Origin: Candidatus Rifleibacteriota bacterium
GTDB taxonomy: Bacteria; Riflebacteria; Ozemobacteria; Ozemobacterales; Ozemobacteraceae
Reading direction: 5' to 3'
Length of the DNA: 18,157 nucleotides
Assembly (NCBI GenBank): GCA_029565415.1
Contig: JAKQOH010000084.1
Span: 1-18,157 of the forward strand
The stretch's first letter is position 1; every line of letters starts with the position of its first letter. Shown here piece after piece: positions 1-6,889 of the stretch. A model generated the notes under the pieces. The model did no database searches, was not told the origin of the DNA, and saw nothing but the letters and a program-made list of their open reading frames with translations. Made by a program: the position numbers and the translations under genes.

Positions 1-55
1 CATGTGCATGCCAATACCGCTGAAGTTCTTCTTTTCGAATATCTCTCTTTTTCAT
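1..55 (-). CDS. tnpA: IS66 accessory protein TnpA-like, N-terminal fragment
   Basis: A minus-strand ATG at 55-53 is preceded by AAGGAG (67-62) at six bases, an excellent ribosome site. The 18 residues inside the window read MKKRDIRKEELQRYWHAH. IS66 TnpA/OrfA proteins are short DNA-binding accessory proteins that commonly begin with a basic stretch followed by a W-x-x-H helix of this kind, ahead of a helix-turn-helix. TnpA is one of the accessory proteins acting beside the TnpC (DDE) transposase. The gene runs off the left edge, so length, helix-turn-helix and partner genes cannot be seen. The call depends on the neighbouring GTAAGC terminus as much as on the short peptide. An unrelated small transposase-associated gene is the main alternative. 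Confidence 0.55.
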   Translation of the reverse strand, partial: MKKRDIRKEELQRYWHAH

Positions 56-140
56 GTTCGTCTCCTTGAGCTCACAAAGGTGACGACCATGATGCCCCCG
101 ATAATGCATCAGCGGAAGATGGGGCTAATTATCCGCTTAC
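1..140 (-). mobile_element. IS66-family insertion sequence, one end (partial)
   Basis: Read on the minus strand, the sequence starting at 140 opens with GTAAGCGGATAATTAGCC. The GTAAGC terminus is the hallmark of IS66-family inverted repeats. About 85 bases further in, a minus-strand gene starts with a good ribosome site and a TnpA-like N-terminus, which is the usual IS66 layout (short leader, then tnpA reading inward). The rest of the element lies outside the window, so the second inverted repeat cannot be compared. IS66 elements duplicate 8 bp of target; the copy on this side would be ATCAAAAC (141-148). The element sits inside the reading frame of the primase-helicase to the right, whose coding sequence begins abruptly at 141. 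The family name rests on the terminus and the gene start only. Confidence 0.68.
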
Positions 141-2411
141 ATCAAAACGGCTACCGTTGCCGATATCGTGAACTCGATCCGTTCTGACGATCACAAGATC
201 ACGATCGAACGCTTACAGGGCTTTCTTGCGGCTGGGCAGAAGGATATATACGACCGCGAGAAGAAGGAACGCCCTGGGGTCACGTGGTCGGGCACGTTCG
301 ATACACGTTGTAATGCTGGGCTGTTGAACCATTCGGGGCTGATCGTGATCGACCTGGACAAGCTGGGCGAAAGGCTTCCCGCCGTCCGGGCTGCGCTCGT
401 AGCTGATCCAGCCGTTGCCGTGCTGTTCGTCAGTCCATCAGGCGCCGGGCTAAAGATCGTTTTCGCGGTCGATAATGCGGCTGATCACGGGTGGGCGTGG
501 CGGGCCGTGGCCGATCGGGTGAAGGATATCGCGGGTGTCGGTGCCGACGAGTCAGGGAAGGACATACCCAGGCTGTGCTACATGAGCTATGATCCTGACT
601 GTTATTTCAACCCTGATCCTGTGCCGGTCGTGATACCGGCAAAACCGGAACCGCCGAAGATCGAGCGGGTGAAGCCGGCGACGACGACGAGCGGAACCAG
701 GACGGAAAAGTATTGCCGTGCCGCTCTTGAAAGGGCCTGCGAGGCGATACGGGCGACAGCTTACGCCGGCGGTGCTCACGATACGCTTTTGAAAGAGTCA
801 CACGCGATCGGCGGCTTGCTTCACCTTGGTGCTTACTCTTTCGACGAAGCGCACAACGCGATCATTGAAGCCGCGTTGCCGGTCGGGTTTCCTGAAGGCG
901 AAGCCGCACGGGTGGCGAGGGACGGCCTTACCGTGGGTCAGACGAAGCCACGCGCAATTCCCGATGATGCTGTGGATGCAAACAAGACGATACGCGACTT
1001 GGCGAAGCTGGGCAGCGTTGAGTATGAGCAGCAGCGGCAGGCAGCGGCGGCGGCGCTCAACGTCCGGGTATCTGCTCTCGACAAGATGGTCGAGGGCACT
1101 CGAAAAGCGGCTGATGAAGCGAAGAAATGTTCACTGTTCAAAGAGGTTGATCCATGGCCCGAGGTGGTGAACGGGGTCGATGTTCTCGATGAGCTGTTGT
1201 CGATCTTCCGGCGATATGTAATAGCCGATATCGAAACGCTTCATGCCGGTGTTTTGTGGGCAGCGTTCACGTGGTTCATCGATCACGCGACCGTTGCGCC
1301 GATGTTCCTGATCACTGCACCGGAAAAGGGGTGCGGCAAGTCGGTTTTCCTGTCCGCGATCGGGAAGGTAGTTCGAAAGCCGCTTCCCAGCTCCAACATA
1401 TCCCCTGCGGCAGTGTTTCGGGCGATCGAAAAATGGGGGCCTACTCTTCTCGTCGATGAGTGCGACACGTTCGTAAGAGACAATGAGCCGCTTCGTGGGC
1501 TGCTGAACTCTGGACATATTCGGGATATCGCCTTTGTTCTTCGCACAGAGGGCGAAGCCTTTGAACCAACACGGTTCTCGACCTGGGGCTGTAAAGCACT
1601 TGCAGGCATCGGAGGCATGCCCGAAACGATCATGTCACGCTCGATCATTGCGACAATGCGCCGAAAGGCGGCAGGTGAACGGGTGGAAAGCCTGCGCCGT
1701 GCGGATCCAGAAGTATTCGAGGGCGTGACTCGTCGCCTTGCCCGCTGGGCCGCCGATGCCGGCGTGACGTTCGAGAAACATCGACCTCTGAACGACGAAC
1801 TGACGAACCGGGCGGCCGACAATTGGGAACCGCTGTATAGCGTTGCCGATATTGCCGGCGGTGAATGGCCGATGCTGGCACGAGCGGCAGCCCGGCGGCT
1901 GGCAGGGATCGAGAATGACGCGCCAAGTCTGAACGAGGAACTGTTACAGGACATCCGTGAGGTGTTCGAGGAAAGGCAAGCTGTCAGACTGTCCACAAAG
2001 GACTTGTTGAACGCGCTGAATGCTGACGATATGCGACCGTGGGGAACGCACAACCGCGGTCTGCCGATGAAGCCGCGCCAATTGGCGAAACGTCTTGAGG
2101 GCTTCGGGATCCATCCAAAAATGTTACGAATTGGCGGCAGCGCCCCGGCTCGTGGCTACGACATCCAAGACTTCCGCGACACCTTCACGCGTTATCTCTC
2201 GAACAAGGGTAAAATATCCGTAACAACGATACAACCCAGTGCTGAAGCCTGTTCCGGCGGGTTTTCAAACGTAACAGCCGCCGAAGGTGTTACAGACAAA
2301 AAAGCACCGGAACCAGCTTCCATTCTCGATTGTAACAGTGTTACGGATAAAACAGGTGTTTTCGGGGAAGAGGGGGTATCGGCAGCGGAAGACGGCGGGT
2401 GTTTCGTATGA
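141..2411 (+). CDS. VirE_N-type primase / DUF3631 helicase-like protein, 5' end cut off by IS66
   Basis: This is the replication protein of a mobile element. Numbering is from the GTG at 168. Residues 36-140 resemble the VirE_N/BT4734 primase-like domain: SGTF near 41, an acidic DLD pair (D62, D64) and SPSGAGLK (89-96). A helical PriCT-like segment follows (about 185-265). The DUF3631 ATPase part has a P-loop APEKGCGKS (384-392), a Walker B TLLVDEC (426-432) and the family's NRAADNWEPL segment. The tail after about 690 is low-complexity. The frame is open from the IS junction at 141 (IKTATVADIV...) and is stopped inside the IS at 126. The GTG at 168 has no ribosome site, so the native start was probably lost to the insertion. 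A 3' fragment translated from the GTG is possible. Domain calls are from motif recognition; primase activity is inferred. Confidence 0.8.
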   Translation: MKTATVADIVNSIRSDDHKITIERLQGFLAAGQKDIYDREKKERPGVTWSGTFDTRCNAGLLNHSGLIVIDLDKLGERLPAVRAALVADPAVAVLFVSPSGAGLKIVFAVDNAADHGWAWRAVADRVKDIAGVGADESGKDIPRLCYMSYDPDCYFNPDPVPVVIPAKPEPPKIERVKPATTTSGTRTEKYCRAALERACEAIRATAYAGGAHDTLLKESHAIGGLLHLGAYSFDEAHNAIIEAALPVGFPEGEAARVARDGLTVGQTKPRAIPDDAVDANKTIRDLAKLGSVEYEQQRQAAAAALNVRVSALDKMVEGTRKAADEAKKCSLFKEVDPWPEVVNGVDVLDELLSIFRRYVIADIETLHAGVLWAAFTWFIDHATVAPMFLITAPEKGCGKSVFLSAIGKVVRKPLPSSNISPAAVFRAIEKWGPTLLVDECDTFVRDNEPLRGLLNSGHIRDIAFVLRTEGEAFEPTRFSTWGCKALAGIGGMPETIMSRSIIATMRRKAAGERVESLRRADPEVFEGVTRRLARWAADAGVTFEKHRPLNDELTNRAADNWEPLYSVADIAGGEWPMLARAAARRLAGIENDAPSLNEELLQDIREVFEERQAVRLSTKDLLNALNADDMRPWGTHNRGLPMKPRQLAKRLEGFGIHPKMLRIGGSAPARGYDIQDFRDTFTRYLSNKGKISVTTIQPSAEACSGGFSNVTAAEGVTDKKAPEPASILDCNSVTDKTGVFGEEGVSAAEDGGCFV

Positions 2412-2812
2412 CGTTTGCCGAACTGCTTGCCAAGATCCAGGACGCAGGGATCACGATCGCCATCGACAACCTGCGGCTGCGGCTCGATCCGACACCATGC
2501 GTCGAACTGCTCGAACTGATCCGGGCACACAAGCTGGAGCTGATGGCGTATTCCGTCGCCACACTGACGGCGAACCTCCCCGAAGATCCGGCGCTCCGGT
2601 CGGAAGTGCATCGACTTCTGGACACGGCGGATGAACTCGACCGGGCCGGCGATGAGCCGGGCATGGTTCGCATACTGGACGATATAGCACGACTCGTCAG
2701 GAACTCGACGGCCGCACGGGAAGCCGGGGAAGCCCCTCGAACTGGTCGGGTAGGCAAAGATGAGGCGACGGCCGGCACGACCTCACCACGGGCATCTAAT
2801 GCGAAAAGCTGA
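2408..2812 (+). CDS. TubC N-terminal docking domain-like protein of a mobile element
   Basis: This protein has 134 residues. The ATG at 2408 overlaps the stop of the primase-helicase gene (ATGA), which indicates translational coupling; an in-frame GTG at 2399 is a less likely start. Residues 1-55 have the pattern of the TubC N-terminal docking domain: an N-terminal helix with ELLAKIQDAGI, a short strand pair around DNLRLRLDP, then LLELIRAHKLELM. That fold mediates protein-protein docking in peptide and polyketide synthases. Many phages and islands carry stand-alone relatives beside primase genes, where their role is unknown. The middle (60-100) is helical and acidic, and the tail is Ala/Gly/Thr-rich and probably disordered. 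No synthase genes are nearby, so a natural-product role is unlikely. A replication-partner or scaffold role is inference only. Confidence 0.62.
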   Translation: MTFAELLAKIQDAGITIAIDNLRLRLDPTPCVELLELIRAHKLELMAYSVATLTANLPEDPALRSEVHRLLDTADELDRAGDEPGMVRILDDIARLVRNSTAAREAGEAPRTGRVGKDEATAGTTSPRASNAKS

Positions 2813-3077
2813 CACGACGGCGGAAAGCCTGATCCTGTGCGGCTGTGCGCCGTCCGATCATGCCGAACTCGTGACCGAACGCGCGGCAATTCTCGAATAT
2901 GACGGCGGCATGACCAGGGCGACGGCGGTACGTGAAGCTGTGGCAGAGGTGGGGCCGTGTTTCGTGTGCGGCGGCGGTCGGTTCTGGGTAAGCCGCTGGG
3001 GCGTGATCGTGTGCGAACGGTGCCATCCGCCGGCCGATCCGAAGCTGATCGAAAGGAACATCACGGCGAATGTATAA
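2799..3077 (+). CDS. Four-cysteine zinc-ribbon-like mobile-element protein
   Basis: This protein has 92 residues from the ATG at 2799, which overlaps the end of the upstream gene by 14 bases. An in-frame ATG at 2760 would add 13 basic residues with no homology-like character. The C-terminal half holds two cysteine pairs, CFVC and CERCH, separated by a short hydrophobic strand region (RFWVSRWGVIV), so a zinc ribbon is expected. The N-terminal half contains an amphipathic helix with the segment AELVTERAAILEYDGG. Proteins of this type, ending in a CxRCHPP-like motif, recur next to TubC-like and primase genes in phages and genomic islands, but I know no assigned function. DNA binding is a reasonable guess from the zinc ribbon. 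Confidence 0.62.
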   Translation: MRKADTTAESLILCGCAPSDHAELVTERAAILEYDGGMTRATAVREAVAEVGPCFVCGGGRFWVSRWGVIVCERCHPPADPKLIERNITANV

Positions 3078-3147
3078 CGATGAGGAACTGATGATCTTGT
3101 TCTGGGGCTTGTTTCCCTTGGTAGCACTATGGTTTCGGCTGGGATAA
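3070..3147 (+). CDS. Possible 25-residue single-span membrane peptide
   Basis: The peptide reads MYNDEELMILFWGLFPLVAL then WFRLG. The ATG at 3070 overlaps the stop codon of the preceding gene (3075-3077), in line with the overlapping starts of the other genes in this block. An AAGGAA lies about 12 bases upstream, slightly far for a ribosome site. The composition is suggestive: an acidic N-terminus, about 13 consecutive hydrophobic residues and a single arginine near the end, as in a very short membrane anchor or a phage-type membrane peptide. It is too short for any family call. It may be a chance frame in the gap before the next gene. Confidence 0.3.
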   Translation: MYNDEELMILFWGLFPLVALWFRLG

Positions 3148-3179
3148 TTGCGCCCTATAAAAAGAGAGGACGGTATGAC

Positions 3180-3524
3180 ATGGCAAGACCGAGGCGGGAA
3201 TTTACTGACCAGGAACGCGAACAGGTAGAACGGCTTGCATCATTCGCGTTGACCGACGACAAGATAGCGGCGGTGCTGGGATGCAGCGAACGGACGTTGC
3301 AGAACAGGTGCAAGCGCGAACTCGCGAAAGGCCGGTTGACCTCGAACATCAACGTGATGAAGACGCTGTATGAACTCGCCATGAAGGGCAACACGGCGGC
3401 GTGCATCTTCTGGTTGAAGTGCCGGGCAGGGTGGCGCGAAAACGGCGAACCTGAAAAGGCTGATCTTCCTACCATCAAGATCGAGATCGAACGTATCGCG
3501 CAACAGCTCTACCACGAACGATAA
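3180..3524 (+). CDS. Phage-type helix-turn-helix protein (terminase small subunit-like)
   Basis: This protein has 114 residues starting MARPRREFTDQERE at 3180. AGAGGA (3165-3170) lies nine bases upstream, which favours this start over the longer frame opening at 3129. Residues 20-50 form a clear helix-turn-helix: LTDDKIAAVLGCSERTLQNR. The second half holds MKTLYELAMKGNTAACIFWL followed by CRAGWRE, the typical ending of small phage DNA-binding proteins often annotated as terminase small subunit-like or sigma-70 region-4-like. In a phage the small terminase recognises the packaging site and hands DNA to the large subunit, but no large terminase follows here. The protein could instead regulate the element. 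It is the last gene of the block and ends just before a terminator hairpin. Confidence 0.65.
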   Translation: MARPRREFTDQEREQVERLASFALTDDKIAAVLGCSERTLQNRCKRELAKGRLTSNINVMKTLYELAMKGNTAACIFWLKCRAGWRENGEPEKADLPTIKIEIERIAQQLYHER

Positions 3525-3538
3525 CCCGATCGGGCCGA

Positions 3539-3570
3539 AGCGCTCACACCATCCGCGTGTGGGTGCTTTT
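3539..3570 (+). terminator. Intrinsic terminator of the mobile-element gene block
   Basis: Eleven-base arms AGCGCTCACAC (3539-3549) and GTGTGGGTGCT (3557-3567) pair with two G-U wobbles around a seven-base loop. They run straight into TTTT (3567-3570). The hairpin lies 15 bases past the stop of the helix-turn-helix gene. Confidence 0.62.
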
Positions 3571-3941
3571 GCTATACAGCGGCCGCCATCCTCATTCATT
3601 CTCTCGTTGATCTCCACCGCCGGGCCGGTCGGCTCTATCGCGCCGTCCGATCCGGCTTGTGTCTGCTTGTGCGGAACCTCTCGAGCTGATCGACGCGAGG
3701 AACCCGGACGGGGCCGGGGCGGACGTGCGGAACCCGTCAGGGTGAAGCCGTGCCGACTCGGAGCCGGTAGGGGTGAATGGGCCGCGATGCCGGCGGCTGA
3801 TCCGGTGCCGGCCGGTTCCTGTCCGCCGTCGTGGTAAGCCGATGCTGCTCTTTGAGAAGTAAAGGAATGGCGGCCGTCGTGTGTGGTATCCTCGTCTTGG
3901 TGATGCTTTGCGCCGTTCGCTCGAAGGCGGCACCGTTGCTT

Positions 3942-3965
3942 TTTGGGGGTAACTTTGGGGGTAAC
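3942..3965. repeat. Tandem 12-bp direct repeat, possible attachment-site or recombinase motif
   Basis: TTTGGGGGTAAC occurs twice back to back (3942-3953 and 3954-3965) with no mismatch. Short G-run repeats of this style are, as far as I recall, common close to attachment sites of tyrosine-recombinase prophages and islands. Its position, after the phage-like genes and before ordinary chromosomal genes, supports that reading. No second attachment copy is inside the window. Confidence 0.5.
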
Positions 3966-4038
3966 TGATCGAGACCCGAAAAATATTTCCCTGTGCCGAT
4001 GCTGGTTTGAGGGGCCGAATGTGTTAGACGCCCTGCGC

Positions 4039-4077
4039 ATCGGAGAGTCGCATCACAAGCGGCTCTCCGATTTTGTT
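4039..4077 (+). terminator. Strong intrinsic terminator at element/chromosome junction
   Basis: ATCGGAGAGTCGC (4039-4051) pairs with GCGGCTCTCCGAT (4059-4071): thirteen base pairs including one U-G, with the loop ATCACAA. The trailing TTTTGTTTT makes it an excellent rho-independent terminator for rightward transcription. It does not follow a gene directly; the nearest upstream rightward gene ends at 3524 and already has a terminator. It may therefore belong to a chromosomal gene displaced by the element, or insulate the GH73 gene. Confidence 0.75.
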
Positions 4078-4243
4078 TTCCGGCATTGTATCAGAAATAT
4101 ATCAAATTTCCGGACATGGGAGGCTGCGCCCGGCCTGAACGGGATCCGGCTTCGGGGGCTGGAGAAAATCCGCGGTAACTTTTTGCCGGAACCCGGGTAA
4201 TATCTTTGCGAAGTCTGAATTTCGAGGATTCGGGGAGGGTGTC

Positions 4244-5119
4244 ATGAACGTTCATGCGCTGTTGAGGGGCGGTCTCGCTGCCCTGGCGGTTCTCGTTCTG
4301 TGTACGGGGGCGTTTGCCCAGGCGGATATGCTCTCGACACTCGAGAGCCACGAGCCGGTCAAGACGCAGGCCGCGGCGCCGTCGCAGAGCGCGAGCAGCG
4401 TCGCCACCGGGACGGCGAAGGCGGCCGTTTCCAGTGACGTGTTCGCGAAGTTCTTCGAGCGCATCAATGCGCTGTTTGCCAAGCTCAACTCGCTTGCCGG
4501 CCGTGTCAACGAGCTGATGGACCGCCTCGCCAAGGCGAAGGCGCGTAACGCGGTTCCCGTCAAGGCTGCAAGCAGCTCCACATCGGGATCCAAGGCGTCG
4601 AGCTCTTCGTCTGCCTCCTCGTCCGGCAGCGGCGAGTCTGCGGCGCTGAACGCCTGGAAGGGCGGCAAGCTGTCCCCGGAAAAATTCTGCGCCCTGCTCG
4701 GCCCCGTCGCTGCCGCCTCGTTCCGCGCCACCGGCGTTCCGGCCTCGGTCACGCTTGCCCAGGCCGCTCTCGAGACCGGCTGGGGCTCCTCGACGATCGG
4801 CAGCGCCAAGAACCTGTTCGGCATCAAGGGAACCGGCCCCGCCGGCTCCGTGACCGTTCCGACCAAGGAGTGCTACAACGGCAGATGGGTGACGATCAAT
4901 GACAAGTTCCGCAAATACAACACCTGGAAGGAATCCATCGACGATCACGCCCGTTTGATCAGCGGAAACGCCCGGTACAAGAACTGCATGAAATACAGCA
5001 ACAACCCCGACCAGTTCGCCCGCGAAGTGCATAAGGCCGGCTACGCGACCGATCCGGGGTATGCCAGCAAGCTGATCTCGATCATGAAGGCCAACAACCT
5101 GTACAAATACGACAAGTGA
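4244..5119 (+). CDS. Secreted peptidoglycan hydrolase, GH73 glucosaminidase (FlgJ-type domain)
   Basis: This enzyme would cleave N-acetylglucosaminyl linkages in peptidoglycan outside the inner membrane. The 291 residues start at an ATG after GGGGAGGG. An N-terminal signal peptide (hydrophobic LAALAVLVLCTGAFA, likely cut after AFA near residue 24) is followed by a helical, coiled-coil-prone stretch (about 65-100), a serine-rich linker (110-130), and the GH73 domain (143-291). The domain shows VTLAQAALETGWGSS with the expected catalytic glutamate at E177, then AKNLFGIKG, FRKYNTWKESIDDHA and the C-terminal GYATDPGYASKL. The domain is typical of stand-alone amidase/autolysin-type glucosaminidases rather than flagellar FlgJ, since no rod-binding domain precedes it. 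It is followed at 25 bases by another secreted-protein gene, probably co-transcribed. The class is certain from motifs; the cellular role (growth, division, predation) is not shown. Confidence 0.88.
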   Translation: MNVHALLRGGLAALAVLVLCTGAFAQADMLSTLESHEPVKTQAAAPSQSASSVATGTAKAAVSSDVFAKFFERINALFAKLNSLAGRVNELMDRLAKAKARNAVPVKAASSSTSGSKASSSSSASSSGSGESAALNAWKGGKLSPEKFCALLGPVAAASFRATGVPASVTLAQAALETGWGSSTIGSAKNLFGIKGTGPAGSVTVPTKECYNGRWVTINDKFRKYNTWKESIDDHARLISGNARYKNCMKYSNNPDQFAREVHKAGYATDPGYASKLISIMKANNLYKYDK

Positions 5120-5144
5120 TCGTCCGAAACGCAGGAGAACGACG

Positions 5145-5747
5145 ATGAAAAACCTGTTGAATGCGGTGTGTGTGTGTCTGCTCTGCTCCCTTCTTTCGAC
5201 GGCGAGCTACGGCGTCGAGCTGGCGAACGCGACCGGAAAACTCATCCCGGCATCGCCGGACGTGAAAGTCCTCAAGACCCGCGATGCCGATGCGATCCGC
5301 CTGACGATCCAGGATGCCGCCGGAACGAATCTGTTTCAGAGCGAGGTGCTCGGTTCCGAGGAAAAGCTGTTCACGCTCGATGGAAAGCCGACCTCGCTCG
5401 CCCTGCGCGACCTGACCGGTGACGGCGTGCCCGAGGTCGTCACTTCGGCCTTCTACGGCCCTCGCGCCAGCGGTCTCTACGTCTTCACCTGGGATGCCGC
5501 CGCGAAGAAGTTCGTGCCGGTGCCCTGCACCTATCCGAAATTCGATCTGACGCGCGATCTGCTCGTTTCCGACGTCCAGCGGGACGACGGTTCGGATATG
5601 GTGATCGGTGCCGACAATGCCGTGACGATGCTCGGCCTCGTTTACCCGGAAAAGGAAGGCGATGAGCCGACGAAGGCCGCCTACACCTTCACGTTCGAAA
5701 AGGACCGGTTCGTCCATCGCAACACCGAGCCCATTCCCACGAAATAG
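5145..5747 (+). CDS. Secreted hypothetical protein with one FG-GAP/VCBS-like motif
   Basis: This protein has 200 residues; AGGAG lies eight bases before the ATG. The signal peptide MKNLLNAVCVCLLCSLLSTA is probably cut after ASYG. The mature part is beta-rich. Around residues 85-100 it has LRDLTGDGVPEVV, an Asp-rich calcium-loop pattern as in FG-GAP/VCBS propeller blades, followed by a YGPRASGLYVF strand and later DLLVSDVQRDDGSDMVIG. A whole propeller would be much longer, so this is either a single-module protein or a small propeller-like fold. It is expected in the periplasm or outside the cell. It follows the GH73 gene at 25 bases and precedes a strong terminator, so the two probably form a two-gene unit. 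I recognise no specific family. Confidence 0.72.
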   Translation: MKNLLNAVCVCLLCSLLSTASYGVELANATGKLIPASPDVKVLKTRDADAIRLTIQDAAGTNLFQSEVLGSEEKLFTLDGKPTSLALRDLTGDGVPEVVTSAFYGPRASGLYVFTWDAAAKKFVPVPCTYPKFDLTRDLLVSDVQRDDGSDMVIGADNAVTMLGLVYPEKEGDEPTKAAYTFTFEKDRFVHRNTEPIPTK

Positions 5748-5764
5748 CGCCTTCTGTACGATGC

Positions 5765-5803
5765 GCGGGGCGAACGGCGTGCCGTTCGCCCCGCTGTATT
5801 TAT
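5765..5803. terminator. Terminator between convergent genes
   Basis: GCGGGGCGAACGGC (5765-5778) is followed after GT by its exact reverse complement (5781-5794), then TGTATTTATG. The 14-bp perfect stem lies between the rightward secreted-protein gene (stop 5747) and the leftward cysK (stop 5849). It can serve both, although the T-run is interrupted on the plus side. Confidence 0.75.
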
Positions 5804-5848
5804 GCGAGTATTGTCTTCGACGGTGTTTGTCGTGACGACGCGTCGGAA

Positions 5849-6808
5849 TCAGGCCTGGAGATGGTCGAACAGGACCGTCGAGAGATACCGCTCGCCCGAG
5901 TCGGGAAGAATGACGACGATCGTCTTGCCGGTGAACGCTTCTTCCCGGGCCAGGCGAAGCGCCGCGACCACGGCGGCCCCGCACGAGATGCCGGACAGGA
6001 TGCCCTCTTCCCGCGCCAGGCGTCGCGCCATCTCGATCGACTCGTCTCCCGTGACCCGCTCGACGCGGTCGATGAGCGACAGATCGAGGATCTCGGGAAG
6101 GAAGCCGGCGCCGATGCCCTGGATCTTGTGTGGGGAGGGCTTCAGGGGCTCCCCGGCGAGGTGTTGCGTCAGAATTGGGCTTTCGGCGGGCTCGACCGCC
6201 ACCGAGAAGAGTTGATGTTCGAGGCGTTTCTTGAAATACCGGGAGATCCCCGTGATGGTGCCGCCCGTGCCGACGCCGGCCACCACCGCGTCGATGACGC
6301 CGTCGGTGTCGGTCCAGATTTCGGGCCCGGTCGTGTGCTCGTGGACGAGCGGATTCGCGGGATTGCGGAACTGCTGGGGCAGGAACCACCGGCCGGGGTC
6401 CGAGGCGGCGATCGTCTCGGCTTTCTTCACGGCTCCGGTCATGCCCTCTGCTCCCGGGGTCAGCACGATCGTCGCGCCGAAAGCTGCCAGCACCTTGCGT
6501 CGCTCGATGCTCATCGTGTCCGGCATCGTCAGGGTGAGCTTGTAGCCGCGCGCGGCGGCGGTGTAGGCGAGAGCGATGCCGGTGTTGCCGCTCGTGGGCT
6601 CGACGATCTCGATCCCAGGGCGGAGAACGCCGCTCTGCTCGGCCTCGACCACCATCGCGGCGCCCACCCGGCATTTGACCGAATACGCCGGGTTCCGGCC
6701 CTCGATCTTCGCCAGCACCGTGGCCCTGCAGCCCGCCGTCACGCGGTTTAGCCGCACCAGCGGCGTGTTTCCGATCGACTGGGAGTTTTCCAGGTAGATA
6801 CGAGGCAT
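5849..6808 (-). CDS. cysK: Cysteine synthase (O-acetylserine sulfhydrylase) CysK
   Basis: This pyridoxal-phosphate enzyme joins sulfide to O-acetylserine to give cysteine and acetate in the cytoplasm. The protein has 319 residues, normal for CysK/CysM. The start at 6808 ([18 protein letters not shown]) has GGAGAAGGGAT upstream; the longer frame to 6868 has no ribosome site. The PLP lysine is K45 in [12 protein letters not shown] (the SVKCR form seen in E. coli CysK). The substrate loop TSGNTG lies at 72-77, the phosphate-binding [10 protein letters not shown] follows at roughly 180-190, and SGISCGAA and PDSGERYLS come near the end. All key motifs are intact. It is transcribed alone, leftward, with no sulfate-assimilation or cysE neighbour in the window. 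CysM is the main alternative, but the PTSGNTG context and SVKCR favour CysK. Confidence 0.9.
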   Translation of the reverse strand: MPRIYLENSQSIGNTPLVRLNRVTAGCRATVLAKIEGRNPAYSVKCRVGAAMVVEAEQSGVLRPGIEIVEPTSGNTGIALAYTAAARGYKLTLTMPDTMSIERRKVLAAFGATIVLTPGAEGMTGAVKKAETIAASDPGRWFLPQQFRNPANPLVHEHTTGPEIWTDTDGVIDAVVAGVGTGGTITGISRYFKKRLEHQLFSVAVEPAESPILTQHLAGEPLKPSPHKIQGIGAGFLPEILDLSLIDRVERVTGDESIEMARRLAREEGILSGISCGAAVVAALRLAREEAFTGKTIVVILPDSGERYLSTVLFDHLQA

Positions 6809-6858
6809 GATCCCTTCTCCTCTCGGGAATGACCCGGCAACGGGCCTGTTTTGCGAAA

Positions 6859-6889
6859 AATATAGCACGAATCGCCCCGCCGTGTGACA
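6859..6889 (-). promoter_or_regulatory. Possible cysK promoter
   Basis: On the minus strand TATATT (6864-6859) is a fair -10 box. TGTCAC (6889-6884) lies 19 bp upstream, which is a little long. It lies about 50 bases before the cysK start. It is the only AT-rich patch in this leader, hence the suggestion, but the -35 match is poor. Confidence 0.3.

Larger units (their letters stand above)
3571..4243. other. Gene-poor stretch spanning the likely element boundary
   Basis: No convincing gene is present. Frames on both strands are short or arginine/proline-rich and lack ribosome sites. Between 3640 and 3840 the sequence is GC-rich with short repeated fragments such as CGGAACC, which may be eroded coding DNA. 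A tandem 12-bp repeat lies at 3942-3965 and a strong terminator at 4039-4077. The last 110 bases lead into the GH73 gene. A TAATAT at 4198-4203 could be its -10 box, but I see no good -35 box at 16-18 bp. No tRNA or CCA end was found, so if the element is integrated here the target is not an obvious tRNA gene. Confidence 0.5.

Noticed and set aside
2..187. 61-residue rightward frame at the left edge
   Set aside because: It runs across the IS66 end and the junction, antisense to the tnpA-like start, with no ribosome site or family-like sequence.
3559..3837. 92-residue rightward frame after the first terminator
   Set aside because: It starts inside the terminator hairpin arm, has no ribosome site and has an arginine/glycine-rich shadow-like composition.
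3240..4040. 266-residue leftward frame
   Set aside because: It is antisense to the helix-turn-helix gene and extends through a noncoding stretch; the composition is arginine/proline-rich with no domain pattern.
3966..4090. tRNA gene as integration target at the element boundary
   Set aside because: No cloverleaf, no GGTTCGAAT-type arm and no CCA end could be found on either strand.
4091..5032. 313-residue leftward frame
   Set aside because: It is a shadow of the GH73 gene, whose reading frame has catalytic motifs and a signal peptide.
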